Shown here piece after piece: positions 32,527-42,558 of a stretch of DNA of 64,000 bases. Origin of the DNA: Gephyromycinifex aptenodytis. Its GTDB lineage: Bacteria > Actinomycetota > Actinomycetes > Actinomycetales > Dermatophilaceae. The stretch's first letter is position 1. Each line of letters opens with the position of its first letter. The notes under the pieces are model-generated. The model was not told where the DNA came from. It made no database searches and saw only the letters and a program-made list of their open reading frames with translations. The position numbers and the translations under genes were made by a program. The DNA lies in NCBI RefSeq assembly GCF_012277275.1, contig NZ_CP051155.1:1426001-1490000 (forward strand), in the 5' to 3' direction.

Positions 32527-35163
32527 TCAGAGCCGGATAACGTGCGCGTCCGGGATGGCGGCGTAGCGCCCAGGGGTACAGGTCAGCAGCAAGACCTGAG
32601 CGTCATCGCCCACCAGCGAGAAGGCCGAACACACCCGACGCAACTTGTCGGGGTCGGAATAGCCCAGGGCATCGTCGATGATGACCGGCGCGCCCTGCTC
32701 AGAGTCGACGAGCGAGGCACACGCCAACCGGGTGAGGATCGCCAACTGCTCCTTGGCCCCCGTCGACAGGGCCGCATAGTCGATCCGCTGCCCATCAAGC
32801 ACCCGCGCCTGGATGCACAGGCTCCGGTCGACCTCTACATCGAAGTCTTCGCCGTAGACCACCCGACCCAGCCGGGTGACGGCTTGACCGAACGGCTCGA
32901 CATAGGCCCGTGTGGCCTCGCTGCGATGCCGCGTCATCGTCTCGTGCAGCAAGGCCGCCGCCCGAGCCCGGCGATCGATCGAATCGAATTCGCGTTGCGC
33001 GTGCACCAACTCTGAGCGCGCCCGATCCAGCTGCTCGGCCCGCCCCTGACCACCCGCGAAGGAAAGCCGCGCCTGCACGGCGAGCAACTCCCCGCGGGAC
33101 CTCTCCTGGCGTTCGCCTATCGCCTGCACCGCTGCCTGCGCGCCCGCGACGTGCACCCGCAACAGCTCCGGGTCGCGCCCACCTACCAGCGCCTCCACCT
33201 CACGCCATGCGCGCTCAGCCTGCTCCGCGGCCTCCGTCGCGCTCTGCAGCGCCGTCTCCAGCGCCTCATCGGCGGCCTTCTCTCGGGCCTGACGCAGCTC
33301 GGCCTCGGCGTTCTCGGCGTCCACCCGCGTTGAGTCACGCCGCGTCTCAGCACGTGCCAGCCGGATGAGGCCCGTCTGCACCGCGTCGCGCACCGCCCGC
33401 ACCTGGGCCTCCAGCACTTCCAGCCGCGCCCGACTTGCTTCTTCCTGCGTCCGCGCCTGCGAAAGAGCGCCCTTCTGCTGTTCGACGTCCGTGCGCAAAC
33501 CCTCATCCTGGCGCTCGGCAAGCCGCTCCTCGATGTGGGCCTGCAGCGCCTCGCGCCGCTCTCGACGCTCCTCAATGCCGCTACCTGCGCCGATCGCAGC
33601 GACGTCGTTCTCGGCCGCGCGCAACGCAGCAGCGGCCTCCCGGTGTTTGTGATGCAGCCGCTGGGCCTCCTGCACATCCGCAGCCCCGGCCGAAGCCAGA
33701 GCAGCATCCAGTTCCGCTCGGGCGGCAGCGACGGCGTCGGCTCGGGCACCGGCACCTGCCTCTGGTTCGATCCGCACCGACAGCAGGTCTGCCAGCACGA
33801 GATCGATCGGCTCCTCCAGGCTGCGTTCCAGCGATTCCCCCTGCACCAACGTCGCCGCTTCACCGGAGACGGTGACCTGCTGCCCGTCGGCAAGCGCGGT
33901 GATGTGCATGCGGGCACTGGCGGCACGCTGCTCGGCCAGAGCAAGCTGCCAGGCCTGGTGGGTGCGGGTCACCGCTTCCAGCGTGGCCTCATCGACGCGA
34001 TATTTCTCGAACTGGCGGCGGGCCTGGGCCCGCCCTTCGAGCGCGCTCTCCAACCGCTCGATGTCGGCCACCAGCTCCGCCAGGTCGGCGATGTCACCCA
34101 CCAACGCCATATCGGCCTCGGCCTGAGCCGCCTGATGCCGCAACGATGCCACCGCCGCGGCCTCGGCGTCGCGGCGTTCGGTGAGCTCGCCAAGGTGCTC
34201 CTGGTGCGGACCCAGCTCGGCAGCGAGACCGGCAGCCTCTGTCTGCGCAGCAGCAGCCGCAGACGCCCGCGCAGCAACCTTCTCCACCAGAGCTTGACGG
34301 GCCTCCAAACGTTCCCGATGCAGATTGGCTTCGGAGGTGGCGGCGCTACGGGCCCGGCTGGCCTGCTCCCGCTGATCCAGCAGTTCCGAGAGTTGACCCC
34401 ACTCCTGCTCGAGCCGGACCAGATCTTCGCGAGCACGCTCCAGTTCCACAGTCGTGTTGTGCGATTCCTCGCACAGGAGGGCGTGCCGCTGAACGTCGGC
34501 CTCGACCTCATCGACCGCGCTCTGGGCCTCGCAGACACCCTGTTCGGCGCGCTCAACCCGCTCGCTCAGCGCGCGGTATTCGCCGGTGGGTTTACCCGTG
34601 GCGGTGAAGTACCGGCGGTATTCGGCCTCGACCGAGGCCAACAGGGTGTCTGCCTCGGCTCCGGCTGTCGGTTGCGCCAGCCCGGCGGCTTCGTCCAGAG
34701 CCGCGGCCAACGCCGAACTCGACGCGAGGTCGCATTGATTCAGCGGCGTCGCCTGCATGAGACGCAACGCGCGCCACAGGTCCAAATCCGTCGTCGTTGC
34801 GAGGATCTCCTGTACCCGCTCATGCGCGGCCACCCCGGTGAGGTGTTCGCGGCGCGGCGCCGTGATCGTCAGCGTCGTCGCTGGCTGCTTGAACCACTGC
34901 TTGCGGTAGACGAAGCGGTACGGTCCACTGCTCATCTCAGCCTCGACGCAACTGGCGACGTCCTGACCGACCGGCCGGGCGGCCAGCACGTGGCGCTTAC
35001 GACTGGAGTCCTTCTCGTCGATAAGCAGATCGAGCGCCTCCAGCATCGAGGTCTTGCCGACCTCGTTGCGACCTTCGAGGACGACCACACCCCGCTCTGG
35101 CAGCTCGATGCAGCGATCCGTAACGCCCTTGACGTTATGGAGTTGGAGCCGGTGCAGCTTCAT
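32527..35163 (-). CDS. Rad50/SbcC-like (YhaN-type) SMC ATPase
   Basis: 878 residues. N-terminal ATPase half with Walker A GRNEVGKTS at residues 31-39. Two long Ala/Glu/Arg-rich coiled coils flank a beta-rich middle at about residues 420-475 (ITALADGQQVTVSGEAATLV) with no CxxC zinc hook. The C-terminal half has signature LSTGAKEQLAI, Walker B APVIIDDALG and D-loop region YSDPDKL. It pairs with the phosphoesterase directly upstream (ATGA overlap), as Rad50 pairs with Mre11 or YhaN with YhaO, so a DNA-end processing complex is expected. The hook-free middle resembles YhaN more than SbcC. Confidence 0.9.
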   Translation of the reverse strand: MKLHRLQLHNVKGVTDRCIELPERGVVVLEGRNEVGKTSMLEALDLLIDEKDSSRKRHVLAARPVGQDVASCVEAEMSSGPYRFVYRKQWFKQPATTLTITAPRREHLTGVAAHERVQEILATTTDLDLWRALRLMQATPLNQCDLASSSALAAALDEAAGLAQPTAGAEADTLLASVEAEYRRYFTATGKPTGEYRALSERVERAEQGVCEAQSAVDEVEADVQRHALLCEESHNTTVELERAREDLVRLEQEWGQLSELLDQREQASRARSAATSEANLHRERLEARQALVEKVAARASAAAAAQTEAAGLAAELGPHQEHLGELTERRDAEAAAVASLRHQAAQAEADMALVGDIADLAELVADIERLESALEGRAQARRQFEKYRVDEATLEAVTRTHQAWQLALAEQRAASARMHITALADGQQVTVSGEAATLVQGESLERSLEEPIDLVLADLLSVRIEPEAGAGARADAVAAARAELDAALASAGAADVQEAQRLHHKHREAAAALRAAENDVAAIGAGSGIEERRERREALQAHIEERLAERQDEGLRTDVEQQKGALSQARTQEEASRARLEVLEAQVRAVRDAVQTGLIRLARAETRRDSTRVDAENAEAELRQAREKAADEALETALQSATEAAEQAERAWREVEALVGGRDPELLRVHVAGAQAAVQAIGERQERSRGELLAVQARLSFAGGQGRAEQLDRARSELVHAQREFDSIDRRARAAALLHETMTRHRSEATRAYVEPFGQAVTRLGRVVYGEDFDVEVDRSLCIQARVLDGQRIDYAALSTGAKEQLAILTRLACASLVDSEQGAPVIIDDALGYSDPDKLRRVCSAFSLVGDDAQVLLLTCTPGRYAAIPDAHVIRL

Positions 35164-36302
35164 CGCACTCCACCCCCCGCGAGCCGGTAGAGCAACGACA
35201 GCGCATCCCGCGCGCAGACTGCCTGCTCGCCACTGCCCGCCGCCAGCTCAGCCAACTCCTGTGCGGCCTGGGAAGCGAAACCACCGACACCAAGGTCGCC
35301 GAGCTCGGCCTCGTCGATGATGACCGCGAGGTCCTCGTGCCGGTCCCAGGTGAACCGGCCGGCGAACAGGTCGTCGGCCTCGGCCAGGATCTGCTCCAGG
35401 CGCGCCTTGTCGGCCAACCGCAAGGTGCCGGTCAGCGCGGTGCGCACCACGGTGCGATCGGCCGGGCGCAACCCCGCCAGCTCGTGCTGCAGCGCTTCGA
35501 GGTCGGCGGAGGTGTCCACATGCCGTCGCAGGTCGACGAAGGACCAGGTGCCCACCTGCTCGCTCTGCACCGTGTGCCCACCGGCCGAATCCATCTCGAC
35601 TATGAGCACCTCCCCCGGAGCGTCCTCGACGAAACTCGTCACCTCCGGAGAGCCCGAATACCAGACCCGGCCGCTGACACCCACAGACAGCCGCGAGTGC
35701 CGGTCGCCGAGGGCAACGTGGTGGATGATGCGCTTGCCCAGGGCCTGCTCCATCGCCTCCAGGTGCAACATCGAGACATCGTTGGGATCGGGACTGAGCA
35801 CATCGACGATGCCGTGGGCCAGCAGCAACCGCACAGTGCCGTCGGCCTCACAGCCTGACAGGGCACGGGCCGCCAGGTCACCCAGCACATTCTTGGTCGC
35901 CCACGGGGCAGCGAGGATCTCCACGCCCGCGCTGACCACATACGGCCCGGGCTGACGCAGCACGACCACGTTTTCAGGGCAGCACGCCGTGAAGGTATCC
36001 GTGTCGTACACGCTGGCAGCATCCAGCGGATCGTGGTTTCCGGGCAGCAGATAGACCGGGCAGGGCATCTCGGCCAACGCCTGCATGGCGCGGCGAATGG
36101 TTTGGGAGGCGATCAGGTTGCTCTCGAAGACGTCGCCGGCAACCACCACGAAATCGCAGGCATGTTTCCCGGCGAGGCCAGCCATGGCATGGATCGCATC
36201 GATCCGCGCCGCCGTGTAGCGAGCCTGTGCCTCCGGGCGGAGGAAATGCCGCGTCATGCCCAACTGCCAGTCGCTGGTCTGCAGGAACCGAACAGACGCC
36301 AT
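35160..36302 (-). CDS. Mre11/SbcD-like (YhaO-type) DNA metallophosphoesterase
   Basis: 380 residues from the ATG at 36302, preceded by AGGAGGTGG. Metal-site motifs in order: FLQTSDWQLG (Asp, with Gln where SbcD has the D-x-H histidine), VVAGDVFESN, LLPGNHDPLD, LLAHGIVD and ALGDRHSRL (where the usual end is GHxH). The middle and C-terminal part form the capping domain. It acts with the Rad50-like ATPase encoded 3' of it, with overlapping start and stop. The Gln and GDRH changes may be family features of this actinobacterial branch; nuclease activity is expected but not certain. Confidence 0.9.
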   Translation of the reverse strand: MASVRFLQTSDWQLGMTRHFLRPEAQARYTAARIDAIHAMAGLAGKHACDFVVVAGDVFESNLIASQTIRRAMQALAEMPCPVYLLPGNHDPLDAASVYDTDTFTACCPENVVVLRQPGPYVVSAGVEILAAPWATKNVLGDLAARALSGCEADGTVRLLLAHGIVDVLSPDPNDVSMLHLEAMEQALGKRIIHHVALGDRHSRLSVGVSGRVWYSGSPEVTSFVEDAPGEVLIVEMDSAGGHTVQSEQVGTWSFVDLRRHVDTSADLEALQHELAGLRPADRTVVRTALTGTLRLADKARLEQILAEADDLFAGRFTWDRHEDLAVIIDEAELGDLGVGGFASQAAQELAELAAGSGEQAVCARDALSLLYRLAGGGVR

Positions 36303-36372
36303 CTCCACCTCCTGGGCCGGGTTGTTTCGTTGTGGTGACCGTATCCGGCGCCACCGACAACCCGGTTCACGC

Positions 36373-36411
36373 AGCATGGCCCGGCGCGCCAATGACGCAC
36401 CGGGCCATGCT
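36373..36411 (-). terminator. Hairpin after the NlpC/P60 gene
   Basis: A 12-bp perfect stem, 36373-36384 with 36400-36411, loop of 15 bases, 37 bases past the NlpC/P60 stop. No U tract. Confidence 0.7.
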
Positions 36412-36447
36412 GGAGTCAGCTACGAGACGCCCATCTGCAGATGCCGC

Positions 36448-37212
36448 TCAGCGGACTCGTCCGTAGCTGACCTTGGAGGACCAGATCTTGTGCAAGCCGG
36501 TGGAGCGCCCACGGCGGGGAGCGTCGTACATCTTGCCGTTACCGGCGTAGATGCCCACGTGATGCGCAGGGCGACCGAAGAAGACGAGGTCTCCCGGACG
36601 CGGCTTGGAGACACGTTTGGTGGCGCGCTGCTGCTGGGCCGCCGTGCGCGGTAACGACACACCCGCCTTGCGGTAGACGTAGCGTGTGTAGCCACTGCAG
36701 TCGAACCCGCGGGGAGTGGTGCCGCCCCAGCGGTAGGAGATACCGCTCAAGCTTGAGGCGATGGACACGACCCCGACGCCGGCGCCCATTTCACCGTTGG
36801 CATTCCCCTGGGCCGGGGTAGCGGCTTTGGCGGTGACCTTTTTACGCGCCGGTGCTGAAGCGGCCGGGGCAGGCTTCTTCTGCGCGGGCACCTGAGTGGG
36901 GGCGGGCGAAGGGCTTACCTGCGGCGCTGGCTCAGCCTGAGTAGGCGCCTCCTGCGGGGCGGCCTCCAACTGCGCCTCCGGGCGAGGCGAGGTGTAGTCG
37001 CCTTGCTCCGAGGGGTCTTCGTAGGCTGGTTGCGCGGCTACGACCCGGTCCGAAGGGTCCGGATCCGCAGCGGCAGGTACCGCGAGCGAAGCGATCAGCG
37101 CGCTCGAGGCGAGCATGATGCTCGCGACTGAAGCCGGGCCGACCCCACGGGAGAACTGGCGACGTGAGCCGGTCTGAGCAGCTCGGTGGCGCCCGGCATA
37201 GCGTGTTGACAT
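36448..37212 (-). CDS. Secreted NlpC/P60 peptidoglycan endopeptidase
   Basis: 254 residues. A basic N-terminus and hydrophobic segment (VASIMLASSALIASLAVPAAA) form a signal peptide. A Pro/Ala/Gln-rich linker spans about residues 50-145, and a C-terminal NlpC/P60 domain follows with catalytic Cys in GFDCSGYTRYVY and His in PAHHVGIYAGNG. It cuts stem-peptide bonds in the wall. The mRNA leader carries a c-di-AMP riboswitch, the usual arrangement for actinobacterial wall hydrolases. The start is the ATG at 37212. Confidence 0.93.
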   Translation of the reverse strand: MSTRYAGRHRAAQTGSRRQFSRGVGPASVASIMLASSALIASLAVPAAADPDPSDRVVAAQPAYEDPSEQGDYTSPRPEAQLEAAPQEAPTQAEPAPQVSPSPAPTQVPAQKKPAPAASAPARKKVTAKAATPAQGNANGEMGAGVGVVSIASSLSGISYRWGGTTPRGFDCSGYTRYVYRKAGVSLPRTAAQQQRATKRVSKPRPGDLVFFGRPAHHVGIYAGNGKMYDAPRRGRSTGLHKIWSSKVSYGRVR

Positions 37213-37223
37213 AGAAGGATGGC

Positions 37224-37418
37224 CTCTCCTACCGCCTGCGAGGTGAGCTGTCGGGTTCGGGTGGGAGTGCATCACCCGGCCATGTCACGCGGATCGCGTG
37301 GATGGCTTCACCCCGAGGCCACCGAGGTGGCCACATACGTGGGTCCCCCGCTCCTGCCGACCTGGTTACTCGGTCACATCTCCGGACGGCGGCAGGACTC
37401 GGCGTTCCGATAGGAGAG
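37224..37418 (-). promoter_or_regulatory. c-di-AMP (ydaO-yuaA) riboswitch
   Basis: The minus-strand leader has the consensus blocks in order: GAGCGGGGGACCCAC, CGGGGTGAAGCC, CCGAACCCGACAGCTCACCTCGCAGGCG. The outer stem pairs CTCTCCTATC (37418-37409) with GGTAGGAGAG (37233-37224), nine of ten pairs plus a G-U. The 3' arm contains AGGAGAGG, the only good ribosome-binding sequence ahead of the ATG at 37212, so ligand binding could block translation. The class normally turns its gene off when c-di-AMP is high. Confidence 0.88.
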
Positions 37419-37596
37419 ACACCCAGGGGTGGGTGCCGAGCTGAAAGTACCGGAAAGGACACAGAAGAGTCACGCAAAGATCACAGATCAGTACCCAAAA
37501 CCGGCCATTTGGGCAATTTGTCCCCGGGCGTCTGAGCGCCCTACAGCTGAAAATCGGCCCTAATCAATCAATCTCGACCGACCTGTGATGTGCGTC

Positions 37597-38280
37597 TCAA
37601 TCACCTTGAGTGACGGGGCGAACGAACACGTGAACCGCCTGATCGCGAGTCAACCGCACCTGCCCTGCATCGTTGCTGAGCACCACATCGGTGTCGTCCG
37701 TGGCGAGACTTATCTCTACCCCCGGGCACATCCCGGCAGTCCGCAAGGCGTCCAGCAATTCCCCGTCCACCTGTAACGGCTCACCGATCCGCTCCAGCAC
37801 GACGCGACCTGGTGCGTCCACACTCGTGGCAGGCGAGGCGGCCTGGAGTTGGCTCTCTTCCAGCCCCAGCTCGGCCAACCCGGGGATGGGGTTGCCGTAG
37901 GGGCTGCGTTCGTGGTCCGCCAATAGTTTGAGGATCTTGCGTTCCACCCGCTCGCTGATGACATGCTCCCAGCGGCAGGCCTCGTCGTGCACATAGGCGT
38001 ACTCCAAGCCCAGCACATCGCTTAACAGCCGCTCGGCGAGGCGGTGTTTGCGCATCACCCGAGTTGCGCGTCGTCGGCCCTCAGCGGAGAGGACGACGCT
38101 GCGGTCTGGTTTAACGGTCAGCAACCCGTCACGCTCCATCCGGCCGACGGTCTGGGAGACAGTCGGCCCGGAGTGGCCGAGACGTTCCACGATTCGGGCG
38201 CGCAGCACGGGCACGCCTTCTTCTTCTAGCTCGAAGACGATGCGGAGGTACATCTCCGTGGTGTCGATGAGATCGGTCAC
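37597..38280 (-). CDS. ideR: DtxR/IdeR-type iron-dependent repressor
   Basis: 227 residues. The opening MTDLIDTTEMYLRIVFELEE and the helix-turn-helix HSGPTVSQTVGRMERDGLL are as in DtxR and IdeR. All metal ligands are at the DtxR numbers: Met10, His79, Glu83, His98, Cys102, Glu105, His106. Cys102 marks the iron branch rather than the manganese branch (MntR). The C-terminal FeoA/SH3-like domain is complete. With Fe2+ bound it represses uptake genes; a candidate target site is at 14859. The next gene upstream in its orientation is far away, so it is monocistronic. Confidence 0.93.
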   Translation of the reverse strand: MTDLIDTTEMYLRIVFELEEEGVPVLRARIVERLGHSGPTVSQTVGRMERDGLLTVKPDRSVVLSAEGRRRATRVMRKHRLAERLLSDVLGLEYAYVHDEACRWEHVISERVERKILKLLADHERSPYGNPIPGLAELGLEESQLQAASPATSVDAPGRVVLERIGEPLQVDGELLDALRTAGMCPGVEISLATDDTDVVLSNDAGQVRLTRDQAVHVFVRPVTQGD

Positions 38281-38704
38281 CTGTCTACCTTCTCACTCCC
38301 TGCGCATATTGCATTACCTAGGCGGCTCGGCCCGTCCACGGTCCACGACTTGCGCGACGCCCGCATGAGACATCTTCGCTGGTCCAGACGACACCAGGGT
38401 TCAGCGAAACCGCCACCTCAATCATTTGAGGTTACGCCCTCAGGGTCCTAACCTTTTTCTGTACAGCCCCTGCAGTAGACACGGATTCCCCGACTGTGTC
38501 GAAGGCGCTCGGGCTGTGTGTAGAGCCGGCTTCCCCTGGCCGGTGCCGTGACGACTTCCCCCGGGTTGTCACGGTCGGCGAGGTCGTTCCCCAACGGCCT
38601 CGCCGAACTCTTGTCGCCCCCCTCCACCTCGAGCGGCCCGTCTGGTCGCCGTCGGGCGCGCACCGGATTCGTGACCTGGGCAACACCCGTTGCATCATGG
38701 GGCC
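38281..38704. other. Divergent intergenic region of about 420 bases with two inverted repeats
   Basis: No gene is evident. It must contain the promoters of the DtxR-family gene and of citrate synthase. ACCTCAA-TCAT-TTGAGGT (38415-38432) is an 18-bp inverted repeat. It overlaps a second one, AGGTTA...TAACCT (38429-38434 with 38449-38454), which is followed by TTTTCTG and looks like a weak + strand terminator although no + strand gene precedes it. Confidence 0.5.
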
Positions 38705-39790
38705 ATGCCCCGTCACCAAGAGGGCGAGACCGCTGCGCAGGCCACGCTCGAGACCCGCATCGCGCAGGCAGACCCGATCAGTTCGGTGCTGCGTTATCGA
38801 GGTGTGGACATCAACGAGTTGGTCGGCCACGTCTCGTTCGACCGGGTGTGGGGACTGCTGGTCTGCGACGATCTCCAAACTAATCTGCCGCCGGCCGAGC
38901 CCCACCCGCTACCGGCCCGCACCGGCAGCCTGCGCGCCGACGTCCAGAGTGCGCTGGCGACCTTGGCCCCGGTCTGGGGTTTCCGGCCACTACACGACAT
39001 CGACGCAGAACAGGCTTTGGAGAATCTGGCTCGGGCTTCGGTGCTGACCCTGTCCTTCGTTGCCCAGTCCGCGCGGGGGCCGGAACTGCCGGTTGTTCCG
39101 CAACGGGTGATCGATCGGGCAGAGTCCGTCGCGCAACGCTTCCTGGTGCGCTGGCGCGGGGAACCCGACCCCGCGCACGTGAAGGCACTCGATGCCTACT
39201 TCGTCGCCGCCGCCGAACACGGACTCAGCCCCTCGACGCTGACCGCTCGCGTCGTAGCCTCTACCGGGGCCGACGTGGCCGCCTGCATGTCTGCTGCAGT
39301 CGGGGCGCTCAGCGGGCCGCTGCATGGCGGGGCCCCCTCACGGGTGCTGCCTGTCCTGGAGGCTGCAGAACGCAGCCAGGATCCGAGTATGTACATCACC
39401 CAACTGCTGGCCTCGGGGCAACGCCTCATGGGCTTCGAACACCGCTTCTATCGCACTGAGGACCCGCGGGCTGGGGCGATCCGGCGTATCTGCCAGCAAC
39501 TGGGGGTGCCACGCTACGAGCTAGCGTGCGCGGTGGAAACCGCCGCCTTGGAGGTACTGCGCGCCCACCACGGACCCGAGGTCTCCACCACCCTCGACTA
39601 CTGGGCTGCGGTCATTCTCGATTTCGCTCAGGTGCCCCCGGAAGCGTTCAGCTCCCTGTTCGCCTGCGCGCGCACCGCAGGCTGGTCGGCACACATCCTG
39701 GAGCAGAAACAGACCGGGGGCTCGGTGCACCCGCCTGCCCGCTATGGCGGACTGCCACCGCGCGCCCTGCACGAGCTGCCTGGCGTCTGA
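38705..39790 (+). CDS. Citrate synthase (actinobacterial type 2)
   Basis: 361 residues from the ATG at 38705. Condenses acetyl-CoA and oxaloacetate. It is shorter than GltA and of the CitA-like branch: SSVLRYRGVDINELVGHVSFDRVWGLLV at the start, AAVGALSGPLHGGAPSRV with the first active-site His, MGFEHRFYRTEDPRA with the second, and TLDYWAAVILDF near the catalytic Asp. The usual GFGHR is GFEHR here. It is followed 153 bases on by serC on the same strand. Confidence 0.9.
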   Translation: MPRHQEGETAAQATLETRIAQADPISSVLRYRGVDINELVGHVSFDRVWGLLVCDDLQTNLPPAEPHPLPARTGSLRADVQSALATLAPVWGFRPLHDIDAEQALENLARASVLTLSFVAQSARGPELPVVPQRVIDRAESVAQRFLVRWRGEPDPAHVKALDAYFVAAAEHGLSPSTLTARVVASTGADVAACMSAAVGALSGPLHGGAPSRVLPVLEAAERSQDPSMYITQLLASGQRLMGFEHRFYRTEDPRAGAIRRICQQLGVPRYELACAVETAALEVLRAHHGPEVSTTLDYWAAVILDFAQVPPEAFSSLFACARTAGWSAHILEQKQTGGSVHPPARYGGLPPRALHELPGV

Positions 39791-39817
39791 CCAGACCACA
39801 CCCGCCTTGGCTCCTGA

Positions 39818-41065
<1,248 letters not shown>

Positions 41066-41082
41066 GCCGGGCCGTCGCCCCC

Positions 41083-41166
41083 TCAGAACAGCGGCGCGAT
41101 GACCACGGCGAGCAACATGCCGACCAGCGCGACGAGCACGACGATGCGGCGAAAGCCTGGAGTCAC
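41083..41166 (-). CDS. 27-residue membrane micropeptide coupled to the MFS gene
   Basis: A GTG at 41166 overlaps the MFS stop as GTGA, and GGAGGTGA lies at ideal distance inside the MFS 3' end. The peptide starts VTPGFRRIVVLVALVGML and ends VVIAPLF: a short basic start and a single hydrophobic helix. It ends 17 bases before the convergent serC stop. The coupling and Shine-Dalgarno sequence support translation. Function unknown; it might be a transporter accessory helix. A chance frame is possible at this length. Confidence 0.55.
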   Translation of the reverse strand: MTPGFRRIVVLVALVGMLLAVVIAPLF

Positions 41167-42449
41167 GGGGTCACCTCCGGATGCGGTGTCGCGCCGACAC
41201 GGGTGACGGCGAACCGTGGCGTGACGCCCCGACGGTAGCGCACCCGCACCCCGCCGAACCCGACGAGGTGCACCAGCGCGATGACAAGTGCCAGCACCGC
41301 TGCCAGCGAACCGGCGAGCAACGTCCAGCGGGCCCCGTATCGCTCCCCGACCCAGCCCAACAGGGGCGCCCCCACCGGGGTGCCACCCATGAAGATGGCC
41401 ATGTAGAGCGACATGACCCGGCCGCGCATCTCCGGCTCAACCGCAAGCTGCACGATTGAGTTGGCCGTCGGCAACACGGTCAAGGCGGCAAGCCCGACCG
41501 GCACCAGCAGCACCGCGAACAGTTCATAGCTCGGCGCGAGCGCCGCCGCCGTGTTGGCGAGCGCGAAAGCTGCCAGCGCGAGCAGGATCGTGCGCAGCCG
41601 CGGACGTGAACGCCGAGCCGCCAGCAACGCTGCAGCCAGCGAGCCGACCGCCATCACCGAACCGAGGATGCCGTAATCTTTCGGGCCCCGCTCGTAGACT
41701 GTCGTGGCCATCAACGCCGTGGTCATCTGGAAGTTCATTCCGAAGGTGCCCAGCAGGAAGACGATGGCGAAGATGAGCAAGATGTCCGGCCGGTGCGCCA
41801 CATAGGTCAGCCCCTCCCGGAGCCGGCCCCGTCCGCGCACCTTGGGCGCCGCGTCGATCAGAGCCGGGTTCATTGCCCACAGCGAGGTGATGATGGCCGC
41901 GAACGTCACCGCACTGAGCAGGAAGACCCCGCCGGTTCCGATCACCGCGATCAGCAACCCGGCGAGCCCCGGGCCGACCAAGCGGGCAGCGTTGAAATTT
42001 GCGCTGTTGAGGCCGATGGCGTTACTCAGCAGATCCGGCCCGACAACCTCTGAGACGAACGCCTGCCGGGCCGGGGCGTCGATCGCCGAAGCCGCCCCCA
42101 GCAGGAACGTCAACAGGTACACCAGAGCGAGCGTGGCGGTTCCGGTGATGATGAGCAGTCCCGTGACCAACTGGATGAGAGCCATCGAGCCCTGAGTCAG
42201 GGTCAGAATGCGCCGTTTGGCAAACCTGTCAGCGATCAGTCCAGCCCACGGCGCCAACAACACCATCGGCAAGAACTGCAGCGCCGTCACCAAACCCAGC
42301 GCGGGCGCCGAATGCTCAGTGAGTTCGACCAGCACCAGCCAGGCCTGAGCGGTGCGCCCCATCCAGGTGCCGACGTTGGAGACCAATGCCCCGAGGAAGA
42401 ACAACCGGAAGTTGCGTCCCGTGAACGACCTGAATGTTGCGCTCGCCAT
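41163..42449 (-). CDS. MFS transporter
   Basis: 428 residues, about twelve helices. FTGRNFRLFFLGALVSNVGTW is the usual opening of the MFS_3/enterobactin-exporter-like group. LIADRFAKRRILTLTQ is the A-motif loop, and AIDAPARQAFVSEVV the next conserved segment. The C-terminal tail (RYRRGVTPRFAVTRVGATPH) is cytoplasmic. The exported compound is unknown. A 27-residue hydrophobic peptide is coupled to its stop codon. Confidence 0.9.
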   Translation of the reverse strand: MASATFRSFTGRNFRLFFLGALVSNVGTWMGRTAQAWLVLVELTEHSAPALGLVTALQFLPMVLLAPWAGLIADRFAKRRILTLTQGSMALIQLVTGLLIITGTATLALVYLLTFLLGAASAIDAPARQAFVSEVVGPDLLSNAIGLNSANFNAARLVGPGLAGLLIAVIGTGGVFLLSAVTFAAIITSLWAMNPALIDAAPKVRGRGRLREGLTYVAHRPDILLIFAIVFLLGTFGMNFQMTTALMATTVYERGPKDYGILGSVMAVGSLAAALLAARRSRPRLRTILLALAAFALANTAAALAPSYELFAVLLVPVGLAALTVLPTANSIVQLAVEPEMRGRVMSLYMAIFMGGTPVGAPLLGWVGERYGARWTLLAGSLAAVLALVIALVHLVGFGGVRVRYRRGVTPRFAVTRVGATPHPEVTP

Positions 42450-42492
42450 CCTTACCCCCCTTTAAGCCAAACCACCATCATCCACCATCGCC

Positions 42493-42533
42493 AACGGGCC
42501 GACACACGTGGGATTGACGCATGCCGGCCCGTT
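42493..42533 (-). terminator. Hairpin after the purine permease gene
   Basis: AACGGGCCG (42493-42501) pairs with CGGCCCGTT (42525-42533), 9 bp with a long loop, 26 bases beyond the permease stop. Confidence 0.5.
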
Positions 42534-42558
42534 GCTCAACGGGGTCTGTTCACGGGGG

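Noticed and set aside
42450-42558. C-rich tract near the MFS start as a 6C RNA
   Set aside because: Only one CCCCCC run is present and there are not two hairpins with C-rich loops as that motif requires.
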